From positions 124,001 through 188,000 of the forward strand of contig NZ_WKJJ01000008.1 of the NCBI RefSeq assembly GCF_009674485.1: a stretch of 64,000 bases of DNA, in the 5' to 3' direction. The notes under the pieces were generated by a model. It was not told the DNA's origin. It ran no database searches and was given only the letters and a program-made list of their open reading frames with translations. The stretch is from Pseudoduganella rivuli. GTDB taxonomy: Bacteria > Pseudomonadota > Gammaproteobacteria > Burkholderiales > Burkholderiaceae_D. Numbering within the stretch: position 1 is the stretch's first letter; each line of letters opens with the position of its first letter. A program made the position numbers and the translations under genes. Positions 9,323 through 19,956 of the stretch are shown piece by piece.

Positions 9323-9364
9323 GCGGCTGCGTTTCAATCAAGGCGACACTATAACCGCAGCCGC
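9323..9364 (-). repeat. Inverted repeat with 9-bp arms between two minus-strand genes
   Basis: GCGGCTGCG (9323-9331) and CGCAGCCGC (9356-9364) are perfect inverted arms with a 24-bp loop. The loop contains TATAGT on the minus strand. It lies 11 bp past the DUF1579 stop and 12 bp before the next start. It may terminate the upstream gene, without a U-tract, or be an operator around a promoter. Confidence 0.4.
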
Positions 9365-9374
9365 CCCGTGCCGG

Positions 9375-9983
9375 TTACTTCGCCCGCGTGTAGACCAGCT
9401 CCATCCACTTCATGTCCTTGCCGCCCGGCCCCGGCCCCCACATTTCCAGCTTGTGGCTATCGTTGCCGGTGATGGTGGTGGTCATCGTGTACGGCACTTC
9501 CTTGTCGCTCATGGGGTCGGACATCGTGCCCTGGTATTTGATGGTGTTGCCGCTCATGGCGCCGCGCGCCAGCGTCATGCCCGTGCTGCCGGAATCGATC
9601 CAGCTGCCGAAGTATTTCTTCGTCACGTTGTCATAGCCCTGCAATCCCATGCCGGTAAATGGCTGGCCGCCATACGTGCCCTGGAAATGCTCTTCGATGT
9701 AGCGCCCGCCCATGATCCATTTGCGCTCGGACGTGCCGGTGCTTTCTTCCGGCGGTTTGGCCGGGTCCATCCAGGACTTGGATTTGACGGTGAACTTGCC
9801 CACCAGCGGTTCCAGCTTCTTGTGCGCGTCGCCGGGCTTGCCCGCTTGCGTCATCTTGTCCCACATGGCTTTTTCCGCCGCCGAGGGCGCCGCCGGCTTC
9901 GGCGTATCCGCCGCCAGCGCCATGCTTGCCACGTGGAGACCGGCTGCCACGACCAGAGACTGCACGATACGGTTCTGCTTCAT
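9375..9983 (-). CDS. Exported DUF1579-family protein
   Basis: The 202-residue protein has a signal peptide (MKQNRIVQSLVVAAGLHVASMALAA) followed by a DUF1579 beta-barrel-like domain: LEPLVGKFTVKSKSW, SERKWIMGGRYIEEHFQG, GYDNVTKKYFGSWID and GNDSHKLEMWGPGP. The family is widespread and uncharacterised, and the fold resembles lipocalin-type ligand-binding proteins. The ATG at 9983 follows AGGAG; an upstream extension of 22 codons lacks support. Confidence 0.75.
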   Translation of the reverse strand: MKQNRIVQSLVVAAGLHVASMALAADTPKPAAPSAAEKAMWDKMTQAGKPGDAHKKLEPLVGKFTVKSKSWMDPAKPPEESTGTSERKWIMGGRYIEEHFQGTYGGQPFTGMGLQGYDNVTKKYFGSWIDSGSTGMTLARGAMSGNTIKYQGTMSDPMSDKEVPYTMTTTITGNDSHKLEMWGPGPGGKDMKWMELVYTRAK

Positions 9984-10095
9984 ATCAAAGCTCCTGTTCT
10001 GCAGGGTGGTGAGAGGACCATTGTAAGCAGGGGTTGAGCGGGCAAACAATTAATAAAATGCATTAAATCCAAGTTTATTATGCATGATGCGCCTT

Positions 10096-10130
10096 AAATA
10101 AAAACAGGAAGCGGATCGCTCCGCTTCCCG
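10096..10130 (-). terminator. Intrinsic terminator of the DUF885 gene
   Basis: GGAAGCGGA (10107-10115) and TCCGCTTCC (10120-10128) form a 9-bp stem with a TCGC loop. On the minus strand the stem is followed by TGTTTTATTT, a U-rich tract. It lies 25 bp past the stop of the DUF885 gene. Confidence 0.8.
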
Positions 10131-10152
10131 CGTTATCGCATCACTGCCTGAA

Positions 10153-11949
10153 TTACTGCTGCGCGACGCCCTGGTTGCGCGAGGGCACAAACTCTTCCAT
10201 CACGGCCTTGCGCAGCACCGCGGGCGGCACCAGGCCTTGCGCCAGCACGAAGTCGTTGAAGGCCTTGCGGTCGAATTTCGTGCGCAGCGCCACTTCAGCG
10301 GCCTGGCGGGTTTCCATCAGGCGCTGGTAGCCATAGAAGTACGACGTGGCCTGGCCCGGAGCGCGGAACGTGTAGCGCTGCATTTCCTGTGTCGCCATGC
10401 CTTCCGACAGGCCCACTTCATCCATCAGGAACGACTTCACGCCCTCCGGCGAGATTTCACCCAGGTTGACCATCGGGTCGAGGAAGGCGCGCGCGGCGCG
10501 CTGCATGCGGGCCTGCAGCGCAAACAGCTGCCCGTCCAGCGGCTCGTACGGTTGCATTTCCGCTTCCGCGTACAGCGCCCAGCCTTCCACGTTGACGCTG
10601 TTGAAGGCAAACACGCCGCGCGCCGTGGACACGCCCGTTTCAATCATCTTCGCGAACTGCAGTTCATGGCCGGGACGCGCTTCGTGCGCCGTCAACGTCC
10701 ACGTGCCGGCCTGGTGGGTGAAGTCGTCAAACACCTTGGCCTTGCCGCTGGCGTCCGGCGGCATGCCGGTGGTCAGCACGAACTCGCCATATTCACCCGT
10801 GTTGCCGATCAGGCGCGGCGGGTTCATGTGCGGTGCGGGCTGGGCCGCGTTCTCGGCCGGCGACGCCAGGCGGATCACGGCTTTCCGGTCCGGCAGGGTC
10901 ACCACGCTTTGTTCGCGCACGGCAGCTTCGATCTGCGCCAGGCGCTCCTGGTACAGCGGCATCACATTGTCGAGCGGGATTTGCTGCTTCTTCAGCTCGC
11001 GCATCACGAAGCGGTAGTCGGCGTTCGGCAGGTTGCGCTCCCTGGCGATCAGGCCGGCCGTGATGTTCATCTGGTTGCGGATTTCCGAGAACGACGTCAG
11101 CGCCTTGGAAATCAATTCCTGCGGGCTGATGTCGACGCCGAACTGCTTCAGGTTGTCCGCATACATTTCCGGCGGCAGGCGGTGGTCGCTGCGGGCGCGC
11201 GGCAGGATTTGCTTGCGCACGTTGTCGTTATACGCGGTCAGCTGCTTTTCCAGCGCCGCATAGGTCGGTTCCCAGCCTTCCAGGCCGCTCTTGGCCAGCA
11301 AATCCTTGATCCCCTTGAGCATGGTCGGCGCATCGTTCAGCGCCTGCTCCACCTGGCCCTTGTAGGGGCCCAGCAATTTCGGGTTGGCTTTCAGGCGCTC
11401 GTTCAGGCGGTCTTCCGCCAGTTCCGTGATCGGACGGTAGCCCTTGGCCAGGCCCGCATATTTTTGCAGGCGCACCAGCAGGGTTTTCTGGCGCTCTTTC
11501 GGGATGCGCGGGTCCAGCGTCTGGCGCACCACGCCGAACAGCAGGCGGTTCAAGTCCTGGTATGGCAGCATCAGCTTGCGCTGCAAGGCATTGCTGACCA
11601 GGTTTTCATTGGCGGCATTGATGAGGATTTCCAGATCCTGTTTGATTTTGGGATCCGTTTCCGTTTTCATGCGTTTTTGCAGTTCCGCCACCACGGCGCG
11701 CGTATCCTTGACGCTGGCGTCGTACAGGTCGCGCGACATGTCGGTGATCTGCTCGTCGTAGCCATCCACGCCCAGCGAACTGGCGCTCTCCGGCGAATAT
11801 TTCGCCATCACGTTCAGCAACAGCTTGGCATTGTCATTGCTCTTCGCCACCCAGGCTGGTTCGGCGGCAGCGGCGCTGCCGGCCAGGGAAGCAAACGCCA
11901 GGGTAATGGCGCCCAGCATGGCCTTGGATTTCCAATTCGGTTTCTGCAT
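10153..11949 (-). CDS. Exported DUF885-family metallopeptidase-like protein
   Basis: The 598-residue protein has a signal peptide (cleavage after SLAGSAAAA) and the DUF885 fold. A gluzincin-like HEARPGH motif (LTAHEARPGHELQF) is followed about 35 residues later by a conserved glutamate region, GWALYAEAEMQPYE. Family members look like zinc-dependent carboxypeptidases related to M32-type enzymes, but few have tested substrates. A helical N-terminal half (about 30-300) precedes the catalytic part. It is a single-gene unit with its own terminator and a candidate promoter at 12012-12041. Confidence 0.82.
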   Translation of the reverse strand: MQKPNWKSKAMLGAITLAFASLAGSAAAAEPAWVAKSNDNAKLLLNVMAKYSPESASSLGVDGYDEQITDMSRDLYDASVKDTRAVVAELQKRMKTETDPKIKQDLEILINAANENLVSNALQRKLMLPYQDLNRLLFGVVRQTLDPRIPKERQKTLLVRLQKYAGLAKGYRPITELAEDRLNERLKANPKLLGPYKGQVEQALNDAPTMLKGIKDLLAKSGLEGWEPTYAALEKQLTAYNDNVRKQILPRARSDHRLPPEMYADNLKQFGVDISPQELISKALTSFSEIRNQMNITAGLIARERNLPNADYRFVMRELKKQQIPLDNVMPLYQERLAQIEAAVREQSVVTLPDRKAVIRLASPAENAAQPAPHMNPPRLIGNTGEYGEFVLTTGMPPDASGKAKVFDDFTHQAGTWTLTAHEARPGHELQFAKMIETGVSTARGVFAFNSVNVEGWALYAEAEMQPYEPLDGQLFALQARMQRAARAFLDPMVNLGEISPEGVKSFLMDEVGLSEGMATQEMQRYTFRAPGQATSYFYGYQRLMETRQAAEVALRTKFDRKAFNDFVLAQGLVPPAVLRKAVMEEFVPSRNQGVAQQ

Positions 11950-12011
11950 CGGATTCTTTCATTGTGGTTGTTAGGACAACATCTCCCCTGCGTTGGGTAA
12001 AACGCTGACAA

Positions 12012-12041
12012 AGTATAGGAATCCCCTGAGCCGGCGGACAG
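12012..12041 (-). promoter_or_regulatory. Candidate promoter of the DUF885 gene
   Basis: On the minus strand CTGTCC (complement of 12036-12041) and TATACT (complement of 12012-12017) are spaced by 18 bp. The -10 is good and the -35 weak. Transcription would begin about 55 bp before the start codon. Confidence 0.35.
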
Positions 12042-12094
12042 GCATATGCGACAGATGGCAGAAAACCGGCGCTGAAATGACGTTTTCGCGTGGT

Positions 12095-12865
12095 TTAAGA
12101 GGGGTTACCGCGCCGCCGGGCCAGCTTGCGCCATGCGGCAAGCGCGTCGTCCACCACCGGGACGATAGCCAGCACCACCAGCAGCAGCGCCAGGATGACA
12201 GTGGCGCCGTAGCCGATGCGCGTAAAACTCAGCGCGCCGGCGACGCCGCCGGCGAAGAAGGCGCCGGCCAGCGCCAGCAGGATGCGCAGCCGCGCGAAGT
12301 CGGCCCGGACCGGCGGCATGCCGGGCGTGGCATTCCAGTACGCCATCTTGCCCAGTTCGATGCCGATGTCGGTCATCAGCCCCGTGATGTGCGTGGTACG
12401 GATTTCCGCGTTGGACAGCTTGGTGATGACGGCGTTTTGCAGCCCCATCGTGAAGCACAGCAGCATCACGGTGACGGGAATGAACAACAGGTCGATTTGC
12501 GCCAGACGCGCACCCAGCACGCCGAAGCCCAGCAACAGCGCCGCTTCCACCAGCAGCGGCAACGCATAGGTGCTGTGCAATTGATGGCGCCGCGCATAGT
12601 TGACCATGATGGCGGAACAAGCCGCGCCGGCCAGGAACGACAGCAGCGCGCCCAGGCCGTCGAGCGCCAGATTGGCGGCGCCCATGGCCAGGTTATCCGC
12701 CATCGACGAGACGATGCCCGTCATATGCGACGTGTACTGGTGCACGGCCAGGAAGCCGCCGGCGTTGGCGGCGCCGGCGATGAACGCCAGCGCGATGCCC
12801 AGGTGGCGGTTACTGGCGGCGGCGCGCTGCGCGCCCGTCAACTGGCGGATATAGTGAATCGGCAT
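12095..12865 (-). CDS. DUF1275 (YoaK-type) membrane protein
   Basis: The 256-residue protein has six or so hydrophobic segments and the DUF1275 signatures: GAANAGGFLAVHQYTSHMTGIVSSMADN, FTMGLQNAVITKLSNAEIRTTHITGLMTDIG and a C-terminal hydrophobic pair. The family is common in proteobacteria; a transport role is assumed but unproven. It is followed on the same strand, 47 bp upstream, by the GlxA-type regulator, so the two may be cotranscribed. Confidence 0.85.
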   Translation of the reverse strand: MPIHYIRQLTGAQRAAASNRHLGIALAFIAGAANAGGFLAVHQYTSHMTGIVSSMADNLAMGAANLALDGLGALLSFLAGAACSAIMVNYARRHQLHSTYALPLLVEAALLLGFGVLGARLAQIDLLFIPVTVMLLCFTMGLQNAVITKLSNAEIRTTHITGLMTDIGIELGKMAYWNATPGMPPVRADFARLRILLALAGAFFAGGVAGALSFTRIGYGATVILALLLVVLAIVPVVDDALAAWRKLARRRGNPS

Positions 12866-12912
12866 GCCTCATGATACTCCGGAGCAAGCCGCTGTCGCAC
12901 GGATTATCAGGG

Positions 12913-13878
12913 TCACGTGCCCCCGCCGCGGTAAGCGCCCGGCGTGACGCCGCACAGTTGCCGGAATGCCCGGCGGAACGCGTTTTCATCGTTGAAACCA
13001 CACTGCAGCGCCACCGTCAACACCGGCACGCGTTGCTGTGAAAGCAGTTGTTTCGCATGCTCGATGCGGCAGCGCATGATGTAGCGCGCCGGCGGCATGC
13101 CGACTGCCGCGGCGAAGCGGCGGTTGAAATTGCGCTCGCTCATCGACGCGCGGCGCGCCACGTCCGGCACCGTCAACGGTTGCATGAACTGGCGTTCGAT
13201 ATACGCCTGCGCCTGGCGGATGCGGTCATCCGGGTGCTGGCGCCAGGCGGCGCTGGCCAGCGCAAACTGGCCATAACTTGGCTGCTGCGTGGAGTTGGCA
13301 AACCGCGCCAGCTTACGCGCCGCCTTGTCGCCATAAAAATGCGCGACCAGGTAGGCGCAGGCATCGATGGCGGGATTGATGCTGGCGGCCGTCACGACGC
13401 GGCCATCGATGGCCAGCGGCGCGTCCGGCAGGCAGTGGATGGCGGGATAGTGGTTGCGCAAGGTCAGCCAGTCGGCGGGATTGCACGCCGCTTCCCGCCC
13501 GTCCAGCAACCCGGTTTCCGCCAGCAACCGCACGCTGCTGGTGATCGCCACGATAATCGCGCCGTCCGCATACGCCTGGCGCAGCCATGCGGCCAGCGCG
13601 GCGCCGACCGCGCGCCGTCCCCGGTCCGGGAAATAAAACGCGGGCAGGAAAATCACCTGGGCCGGCGGCGCAGCCTCCACGCCCACGTCCGGCGTCAGCT
13701 GCGTGCCCGTGAACGACGCGACCGGCGCGCTGGTGGGCCCCACCACCGTCACGTCAAACAGGGCCGGGCCGCGCTGCAAGGTGCCGGCCACCGCCAGCAA
13801 TTCGCGGATCAAATGAATGCTGCCCAGCCAGCAATCGGCATCGGCATACATCGCGACCTGCACTGGCGGCTGGGACAT
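12913..13878 (-). CDS. GlxA-family transcriptional regulator (DJ-1/PfpI plus AraC HTH)
   Basis: The 321-residue protein has an N-terminal DJ-1/PfpI-type sensor domain (about 5-180, VQVAMYADADCWLGS, PAFYFPDRG) and a C-terminal double-HTH AraC domain (about 220-318, NFNRRFAAAVGMPPARYIM, VALQCGFNDENAFRRAFRQLCGVTP). Related regulators (GbdR, ArgR, CdhR) sense quaternary amines or amino acids; the effector here is unknown. It is transcribed divergently from the desaturase gene across 95 bp, making that gene a natural target. Confidence 0.88.
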   Translation of the reverse strand: MSQPPVQVAMYADADCWLGSIHLIRELLAVAGTLQRGPALFDVTVVGPTSAPVASFTGTQLTPDVGVEAAPPAQVIFLPAFYFPDRGRRAVGAALAAWLRQAYADGAIIVAITSSVRLLAETGLLDGREAACNPADWLTLRNHYPAIHCLPDAPLAIDGRVVTAASINPAIDACAYLVAHFYGDKAARKLARFANSTQQPSYGQFALASAAWRQHPDDRIRQAQAYIERQFMQPLTVPDVARRASMSERNFNRRFAAAVGMPPARYIMRCRIEHAKQLLSQQRVPVLTVALQCGFNDENAFRRAFRQLCGVTPGAYRGGGT

Positions 13879-13973
13879 GGCTCGTCTGAAAATGAATGGA
13901 TATTGGCTGAATTATATGCTTACCGGCGATGCTGTTTCGCTAGCATGACTCATCACCATCATGGAGCAATGCA

Positions 13974-14915
13974 ATGGCCCGTCCCGAGATCATCAGCAAG
14001 GAAGAATTGAAGCAGTTGGCGCAAACATCGGCGTGGCGCGCATGGTGGGGCGTCGCCGTCAACTATGGCATCCTGGCCGGTGCGTTTGCCCTGCCCGTGC
14101 TGTGGCGCCACCCGCTGGCATGGGCCGTGGCGGCCATCGTGCTGGCGGGCCGCGCGCAAGCCTTCGGCATCCTCGCGCACGACGCCTGCCACCTCGCGTA
14201 TTTCCCGTCGCGCCGCCTCAATGAATGGGCGGGTAAATGGCTGTTCGGCGCGCTGCCCAACCTGTCCTTCACGCGCTACCGCAAGGGCCACCTGGAACAC
14301 CACCGCCTGGCCGGCACGGAACTGGATCCCGACCATGGCTTTATCGCCGGTTATCCGGCCAGCCGCGCCAGCCTGTTGCGCAAACTGGCGCGCGACCTTT
14401 CCGGCCTCAATGGCGTGAAAAACATTGCGTATCAATTAAAGGGAATCGAAGCGGAAAGCACCCTGCCCTTCCTGGCCACGCACGGCGCGCTGCTGGGCGC
14501 GTTATGGCTGGCGGGCGCCCCGGAAACCTATGCGTGCTGGTGGCTGGGACAATTGTTCGTGTTCCCGCTGCTGGTGCGCCTGCGCGTGATGAGCGAGCAC
14601 GGCGGCCTGCCAGACGCCATGTCGCGCGATCCGCGCCTGAGTGTGGGCACGACCTTATCCGGCCCGCTGGCGCGGCTGCTGGTGACGCCCAACAACGTGA
14701 ATTATCACGTCGAACACCACTTGTCCGCGGCCGTGCCGTCATACCGGCTGCGCGCATTCCACCGGTTGCTGGTGCAGCGCGGATATTACGAAGGCGCCGC
14801 GTGCGTGGCGCCTTCGCTGTGGGCCGTGGTGCGGCGCTGCACCGCGGCGGCGGGCGCCGCCGCACCGCGCGCCCAGGGCAGGCGCACGCGCAGCATCTTC
14901 GACAACATGACCTGA
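13974..14915 (+). CDS. Membrane fatty-acid desaturase family protein
   Basis: This 313-residue membrane di-iron enzyme has three histidine boxes: HDACH near 64, HLEHH near 104, and HVEHH near 245. Hydrophobic segments lie between them. The family inserts double bonds, or hydroxyl groups in relatives, into acyl chains using oxygen and an electron donor. The exact acyl substrate cannot be read. GGAG seven bases before the ATG fixes the start. It is divergent from the GlxA-type regulator and ends 1 bp from the convergent NTF2-like gene. Membrane-fluidity adjustment is a reasonable inference. Confidence 0.85.
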   Translation: MARPEIISKEELKQLAQTSAWRAWWGVAVNYGILAGAFALPVLWRHPLAWAVAAIVLAGRAQAFGILAHDACHLAYFPSRRLNEWAGKWLFGALPNLSFTRYRKGHLEHHRLAGTELDPDHGFIAGYPASRASLLRKLARDLSGLNGVKNIAYQLKGIEAESTLPFLATHGALLGALWLAGAPETYACWWLGQLFVFPLLVRLRVMSEHGGLPDAMSRDPRLSVGTTLSGPLARLLVTPNNVNYHVEHHLSAAVPSYRLRAFHRLLVQRGYYEGAACVAPSLWAVVRRCTAAAGAAAPRAQGRRTRSIFDNMT

Positions 14916-14916
14916 C

Positions 14917-15348
14917 TTACGCCCCCTTCATCTGGGCCAGCACCGGTCCCAGGCGCCGGCCCATTTCCTCGCCCAGCGCCTGCAAGCCGGACAGCGGGCG
15001 CACCATCACTTCGAATTCCACGATCCTGCCCTGTTCGTCGAAGCGGATCATGTCGATGCCTTTCAACTCCTTGCCGTGCACCGTGGCGGAAAATTCCAGC
15101 ACCACGGACAAGCCGTCCGCGCTGGCCAGTTCGCGGTGATAGGTAAAGCCTTCGAATACATCGATGACGGTGCCCAGGATCATGCTGGTTGCTTGCGGGC
15201 CCGGATAGGGCGTATGCGCCATCGGCGAGCGGAACACGACGCCGGGAGCCAGCAGCGCCGGCAATGCCCCCAGCTCGCGCCGCGCCACCATCGCATGCCA
15301 CTGTTTCAGCGATGCGGCGGCAGCGTCCTGCAACTGTGGTTCAGCCAT
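14917..15348 (-). CDS. SnoaL/NTF2-fold protein in the fadH unit
   Basis: The 143-residue protein has an NTF2-like pattern: LKQWHAMVARRELGALPALLAPGVVFRSP, then strands with FSATVHGKELKGIDMIRFDEQGRIVEFEVMVRP. It begins 12 bp after the fadH stop with a GGGAGG site, so it is cotranscribed with fadH. The pairing suggests a role in binding or isomerising an acyl or enone substrate, but that is inference. The family has many functions. Confidence 0.8.
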   Translation of the reverse strand: MAEPQLQDAAAASLKQWHAMVARRELGALPALLAPGVVFRSPMAHTPYPGPQATSMILGTVIDVFEGFTYHRELASADGLSVVLEFSATVHGKELKGIDMIRFDEQGRIVEFEVMVRPLSGLQALGEEMGRRLGPVLAQMKGA

Positions 15349-15360
15349 GCTGCCTCCCGT

Positions 15361-17406
<2,046 letters not shown>

Positions 17407-17414
17407 TCAGTATG

Positions 17415-17443
17415 AATTTATTACTGCCAACTTATCAGTGCAA
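17415..17443 (-). promoter_or_regulatory. Second (proximal) fadH promoter
   Basis: On the minus strand TTGCAC (complement of 17438-17443), a 17-bp spacer and TAAATT (complement of 17415-17420) form a promoter whose -35 region carries the same CTGATAAG box as the distal promoter. Transcription would begin next to the ribosome site, giving a very short leader. Confidence 0.5.
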
Positions 17444-17532
17444 AGATTGCGTTAAGGTACGGCTTTTTCAGCATCGGTGCGGCAAGTCTAGGATTCAATC
17501 TTATCAGTGTCAAGATATTTAAGCGTGATAAG
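17431..17532. promoter_or_regulatory. Three CTTATCA boxes, probable operators of the divergent TetR regulator
   Basis: CTTATCA occurs at 17431-17437 and 17500-17506 in the same orientation, within a 16-of-17 direct repeat. It also occurs inverted, as TGATAAG, at 17526-17532. The last two frame the -35 of the distal fadH promoter, and the first overlaps the -35 of the proximal one. The likely ligand of the site is the TetR protein encoded at 17561. Confidence 0.6.
17485..17513 (-). promoter_or_regulatory. Distal fadH promoter
   Basis: On the minus strand a perfect TTGACA (complement of 17508-17513), a 17-bp spacer and TAGACT (complement of 17485-17490) form a strong sigma-70 promoter. The -35 lies inside the CTTATCA...TGATAAG inverted pair, consistent with repression. 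Confidence 0.65.
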
Positions 17533-17560
17533 ATCCGCCTCCATACACACCCGGATCACC

Positions 17561-18169
17561 ATGGCAAAAACAGCGCGCACCCGCGGCACTTACCACGTCG
17601 GCAACCTTGCACCGCAGTTACTGTCAGCGGCGCGCGACATGCTGGGCGAAGTGGGCCTGGCCAAGCTGTCGCTGCGGGCCGTGACGGAACGGGTCGGTGT
17701 CAGTTCCACCGCCGCTTACCACCACTTTGCCAACCGCGCGGAACTGGTGGCGCACCTGGCCATCCAGGGTTTCAACGAGCTGGCGCAAGCGATGGCGGAC
17801 CGCGACCCGCAGGCGCCGGACGATGAAAAACTGCGCCAGGCCACCCTCGCCTACGTCCGCTTTGCCCGCGCCAATCCCGCGCTGTACCAGTTGATGTTCG
17901 GCACCGAACTGGGCGGCAGCGCGGAAATCCCCGAACTGAAGCAGGCGCGCGAAGCGTCGTTTGGCGAGCTCAAGAAAATCATCGCGGAATTGCTGGGCAA
18001 GGAAGTGCAATCGGCCGAAGTGCGCAGCGCGGCGCTGGCCGGCTGGTCGTACACGCACGGGCTGGCGTCGCTGGTGATCCACAACGTGCTGCCGGCGGGC
18101 GACGAACGCTACGTCGACCGCACGTTGCAGGGGTTTGACTACCTGTTCAAGGCCCGTTCGCCTTCATAA
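17561..18169 (+). CDS. TetR-family regulator, probable regulator of fadH
   Basis: The 202-residue protein has an N-terminal TetR HTH (about 14-60, LSLRAVTERVGVSSTAAYHHFANRAELV) and a C-terminal TetR_C/WHG-type ligand domain (FARANPALYQLMFGTELGG, AGWSYTHGLASL). The ATG at 17561 is preferred to an upstream frame extension, because the latter runs through the operator boxes. It is divergent from fadH and probably represses it until an acyl-CoA or other ligand binds; that is inferred from layout and box positions. Its 3' end overlaps the convergent LysR gene by 23 bp. Confidence 0.88.
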   Translation: MAKTARTRGTYHVGNLAPQLLSAARDMLGEVGLAKLSLRAVTERVGVSSTAAYHHFANRAELVAHLAIQGFNELAQAMADRDPQAPDDEKLRQATLAYVRFARANPALYQLMFGTELGGSAEIPELKQAREASFGELKKIIAELLGKEVQSAEVRSAALAGWSYTHGLASLVIHNVLPAGDERYVDRTLQGFDYLFKARSPS

Positions 18170-19037
18170 AATCCACCAGCGCCCGCAGCGCCGCGCTCAT
18201 GTGGCGGCCGCTGGGGTAGTACAAATAAAACCGTTCGGCGGGCGGCGCCCAGTCCTGCAGCACATAGGCCAGCCGTCCCTGCGCCACCCACGGCGCCGCA
18301 TACGCTTCATAGGTGTAGCACAGTCCCGCGCCATCGAGGGCCGCTTGCAGCAGCGCGGGCAAATCGTCCAGCGCCAGGCTGCCATTGGTCGCCACTTCGA
18401 GCGGTTGGCCATCATGCTGGAATTGCCACTTGTAGAGTGCGCCGCTGGGAAAGCGCAATTGCAGGCATTCGTGCGCCGCCAGCGCATGCGGCGTGGCGGG
18501 CACGCCATGGCGCGCCAGGTAGTCCGGCGTGGCGCAGACGGCAAAGCGGATGTCCGGCCCCACCGGCACGGCCACCATGTCTTGCTGCAGCAATTCGCCA
18601 AAGCGCATGCCGGCGTCGAAACCCTGTTCGACAATATCGACCACCGCATCGCTGGCCATGATGTCCAGCGCTACGTCCGGGCAGTGCGCGCGCCAGCGCG
18701 CCAATAACGGCGCCAGCACCAGTTGCGCGGCGGGACGGGGCACGTTCAGGCGCAAGCGGCCGCGCGGCATCGTGCGTTCGTCATTCAACGCATCGAGCGC
18801 GGCGGCCACGTCGGCCAGCGCCGGCTGCAGGCGCGCCAGCAAGCGCGCGCCGGCCGGGCTGGGGCTGACGCTGCGCGTGGTTCGGTTCAGCAAGCGCACG
18901 CCGAGCTCCTGCTCCAGCTTGCCGATCGCATGGCTCAGCGCGGACGGCGACACGCCCATGCCGGCGGCGGCCTTGCGGAAACTGCGGCTGTGCGCCACGC
19001 GGACAAACGCATCCAGGCCATTCAGGTCGACTGACAT
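18147..19037 (-). CDS. LysR-family transcriptional regulator
   Basis: The 296-residue protein has an N-terminal winged HTH (LNGLDAFVRVAHSRSFRKAAAGMGVSPSALSHAIGKLEQELGVRLLNRTTRSV) and a LysR substrate-binding domain typical of the CrgA/PecT-like branch. The frame extends upstream, but the ATG at 19037 begins the conserved HTH. It is divergent from an SDR gene across 98 bp holding a TGCTCA-N9-TGAGCA palindrome, so that SDR is its probable target. The effector is unknown. Confidence 0.9.
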   Translation of the reverse strand: MSVDLNGLDAFVRVAHSRSFRKAAAGMGVSPSALSHAIGKLEQELGVRLLNRTTRSVSPSPAGARLLARLQPALADVAAALDALNDERTMPRGRLRLNVPRPAAQLVLAPLLARWRAHCPDVALDIMASDAVVDIVEQGFDAGMRFGELLQQDMVAVPVGPDIRFAVCATPDYLARHGVPATPHALAAHECLQLRFPSGALYKWQFQHDGQPLEVATNGSLALDDLPALLQAALDGAGLCYTYEAYAAPWVAQGRLAYVLQDWAPPAERFYLYYPSGRHMSAALRALVDFMKANGP

Positions 19038-19047
19038 TAGTGAATTT

Positions 19048-19068
19048 TGCTCATTAACATGCTGAGCA
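19048..19068. promoter_or_regulatory. Candidate LysR operator
   Basis: TGCTCA (19048-19053) and TGAGCA (19063-19068) form an inverted repeat with a 9-bp centre, about 10 bp from the LysR start codon. A TACAAT (19085-19090) that could serve the SDR promoter lies downstream. Size and position suit a LysR recall site. Confidence 0.5.
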
Positions 19069-19135
19069 TTATGCCGATTGTTCGTACAATGCACATCCAC
19101 CATACTGGCCTTTCTGACAATACGAAAGGATCCCC

Positions 19136-19891
19136 ATGACGGCATTCGACCACAAAACCGCCCTGGTGACGGGCGCATCGTCCGGCATCGGCCTGGCCAC
19201 CGCACGGGCGCTGCTGGCGCAGGGCGCACGCCGCGTCTACATCACGGGCCGCGATGCGGAAAAATTACGCGGCGCCGCCGCCAGCCTGGGCGAACGGGCC
19301 ATCGCCATCGAAGCGGACAGCGCGGACATCGCCAGCCTGGCGCAATCGCATGCCGCCATCGCCCAGCGGGGCGACCGCCTCGACATCCTGTTTGCCAATG
19401 CCGGCGTGGCCGTCAACAATGTGTTCGGCGACACGTCGCCCGCCGCGTACAACGCGCTGTTCGACATCAATGTCAAAGGCGTGTTTTTCACCGTGCAAAC
19501 CTTGCTGCCGCTGCTCAACGATGGCGCGTCCGTCGTCCTCAACGCATCCATTGCCGGCAACTTGGGCATGCCCAACCTGAGCCTCTACAACGCGTCGAAA
19601 GCGGCCGTGCGTTCGTTTGCCCGTTCGTGGGCCAGCGACTTGAAACCGCGCCGCATCCGCGTCAACGCCATCAGCCCCGGCGTGACACGCACGCCGATCC
19701 TGCACACGGGACTGGCCATGAACGACGCCCAGGTCGACGGCCTGGCGCAATACCTGGCCGACGCGTCGCCTGCCGGGCGCATGGCCGACGCGGAGGAAAT
19801 CGCCGCCGCCGTGCTGTTCCTGGCGTCGCCGGCCGCCAGCTATGTCAATGGCGGGGAACTGGTGGTGGATGGCGGGTTCAGCCAGGTTTAA
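19136..19891 (+). CDS. Short-chain dehydrogenase/reductase
   Basis: The 251-residue classical SDR has TGASSGIG at 12-19, NAGV near 87, a catalytic Ser in NASIAG, YNASK, and the ISPGVTRTP segment. GRDAEKL after the second strand (Arg) suggests a preference for NADPH. The substrate is unknown. It is divergent from the LysR gene, and this kind of pair is often a quinone- or aldehyde-responsive module. The esterase-like gene follows 65 bp later on the same strand. Confidence 0.9.
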   Translation: MTAFDHKTALVTGASSGIGLATARALLAQGARRVYITGRDAEKLRGAAASLGERAIAIEADSADIASLAQSHAAIAQRGDRLDILFANAGVAVNNVFGDTSPAAYNALFDINVKGVFFTVQTLLPLLNDGASVVLNASIAGNLGMPNLSLYNASKAAVRSFARSWASDLKPRRIRVNAISPGVTRTPILHTGLAMNDAQVDGLAQYLADASPAGRMADAEEIAAAVLFLASPAASYVNGGELVVDGGFSQV

Positions 19892-19956
19892 CTGTCGATT
19901 GCCCAGGTTTCATGCTACCCTCGCCAATATTGGTATTAAATTGGTATGGCGTTGAT

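Noticed and set aside
10037..10085. Two ATGCAT words in an AT-rich stretch as an operator.
   Set aside because: Short and without symmetry to a promoter; chance is likely in AT-rich sequence.
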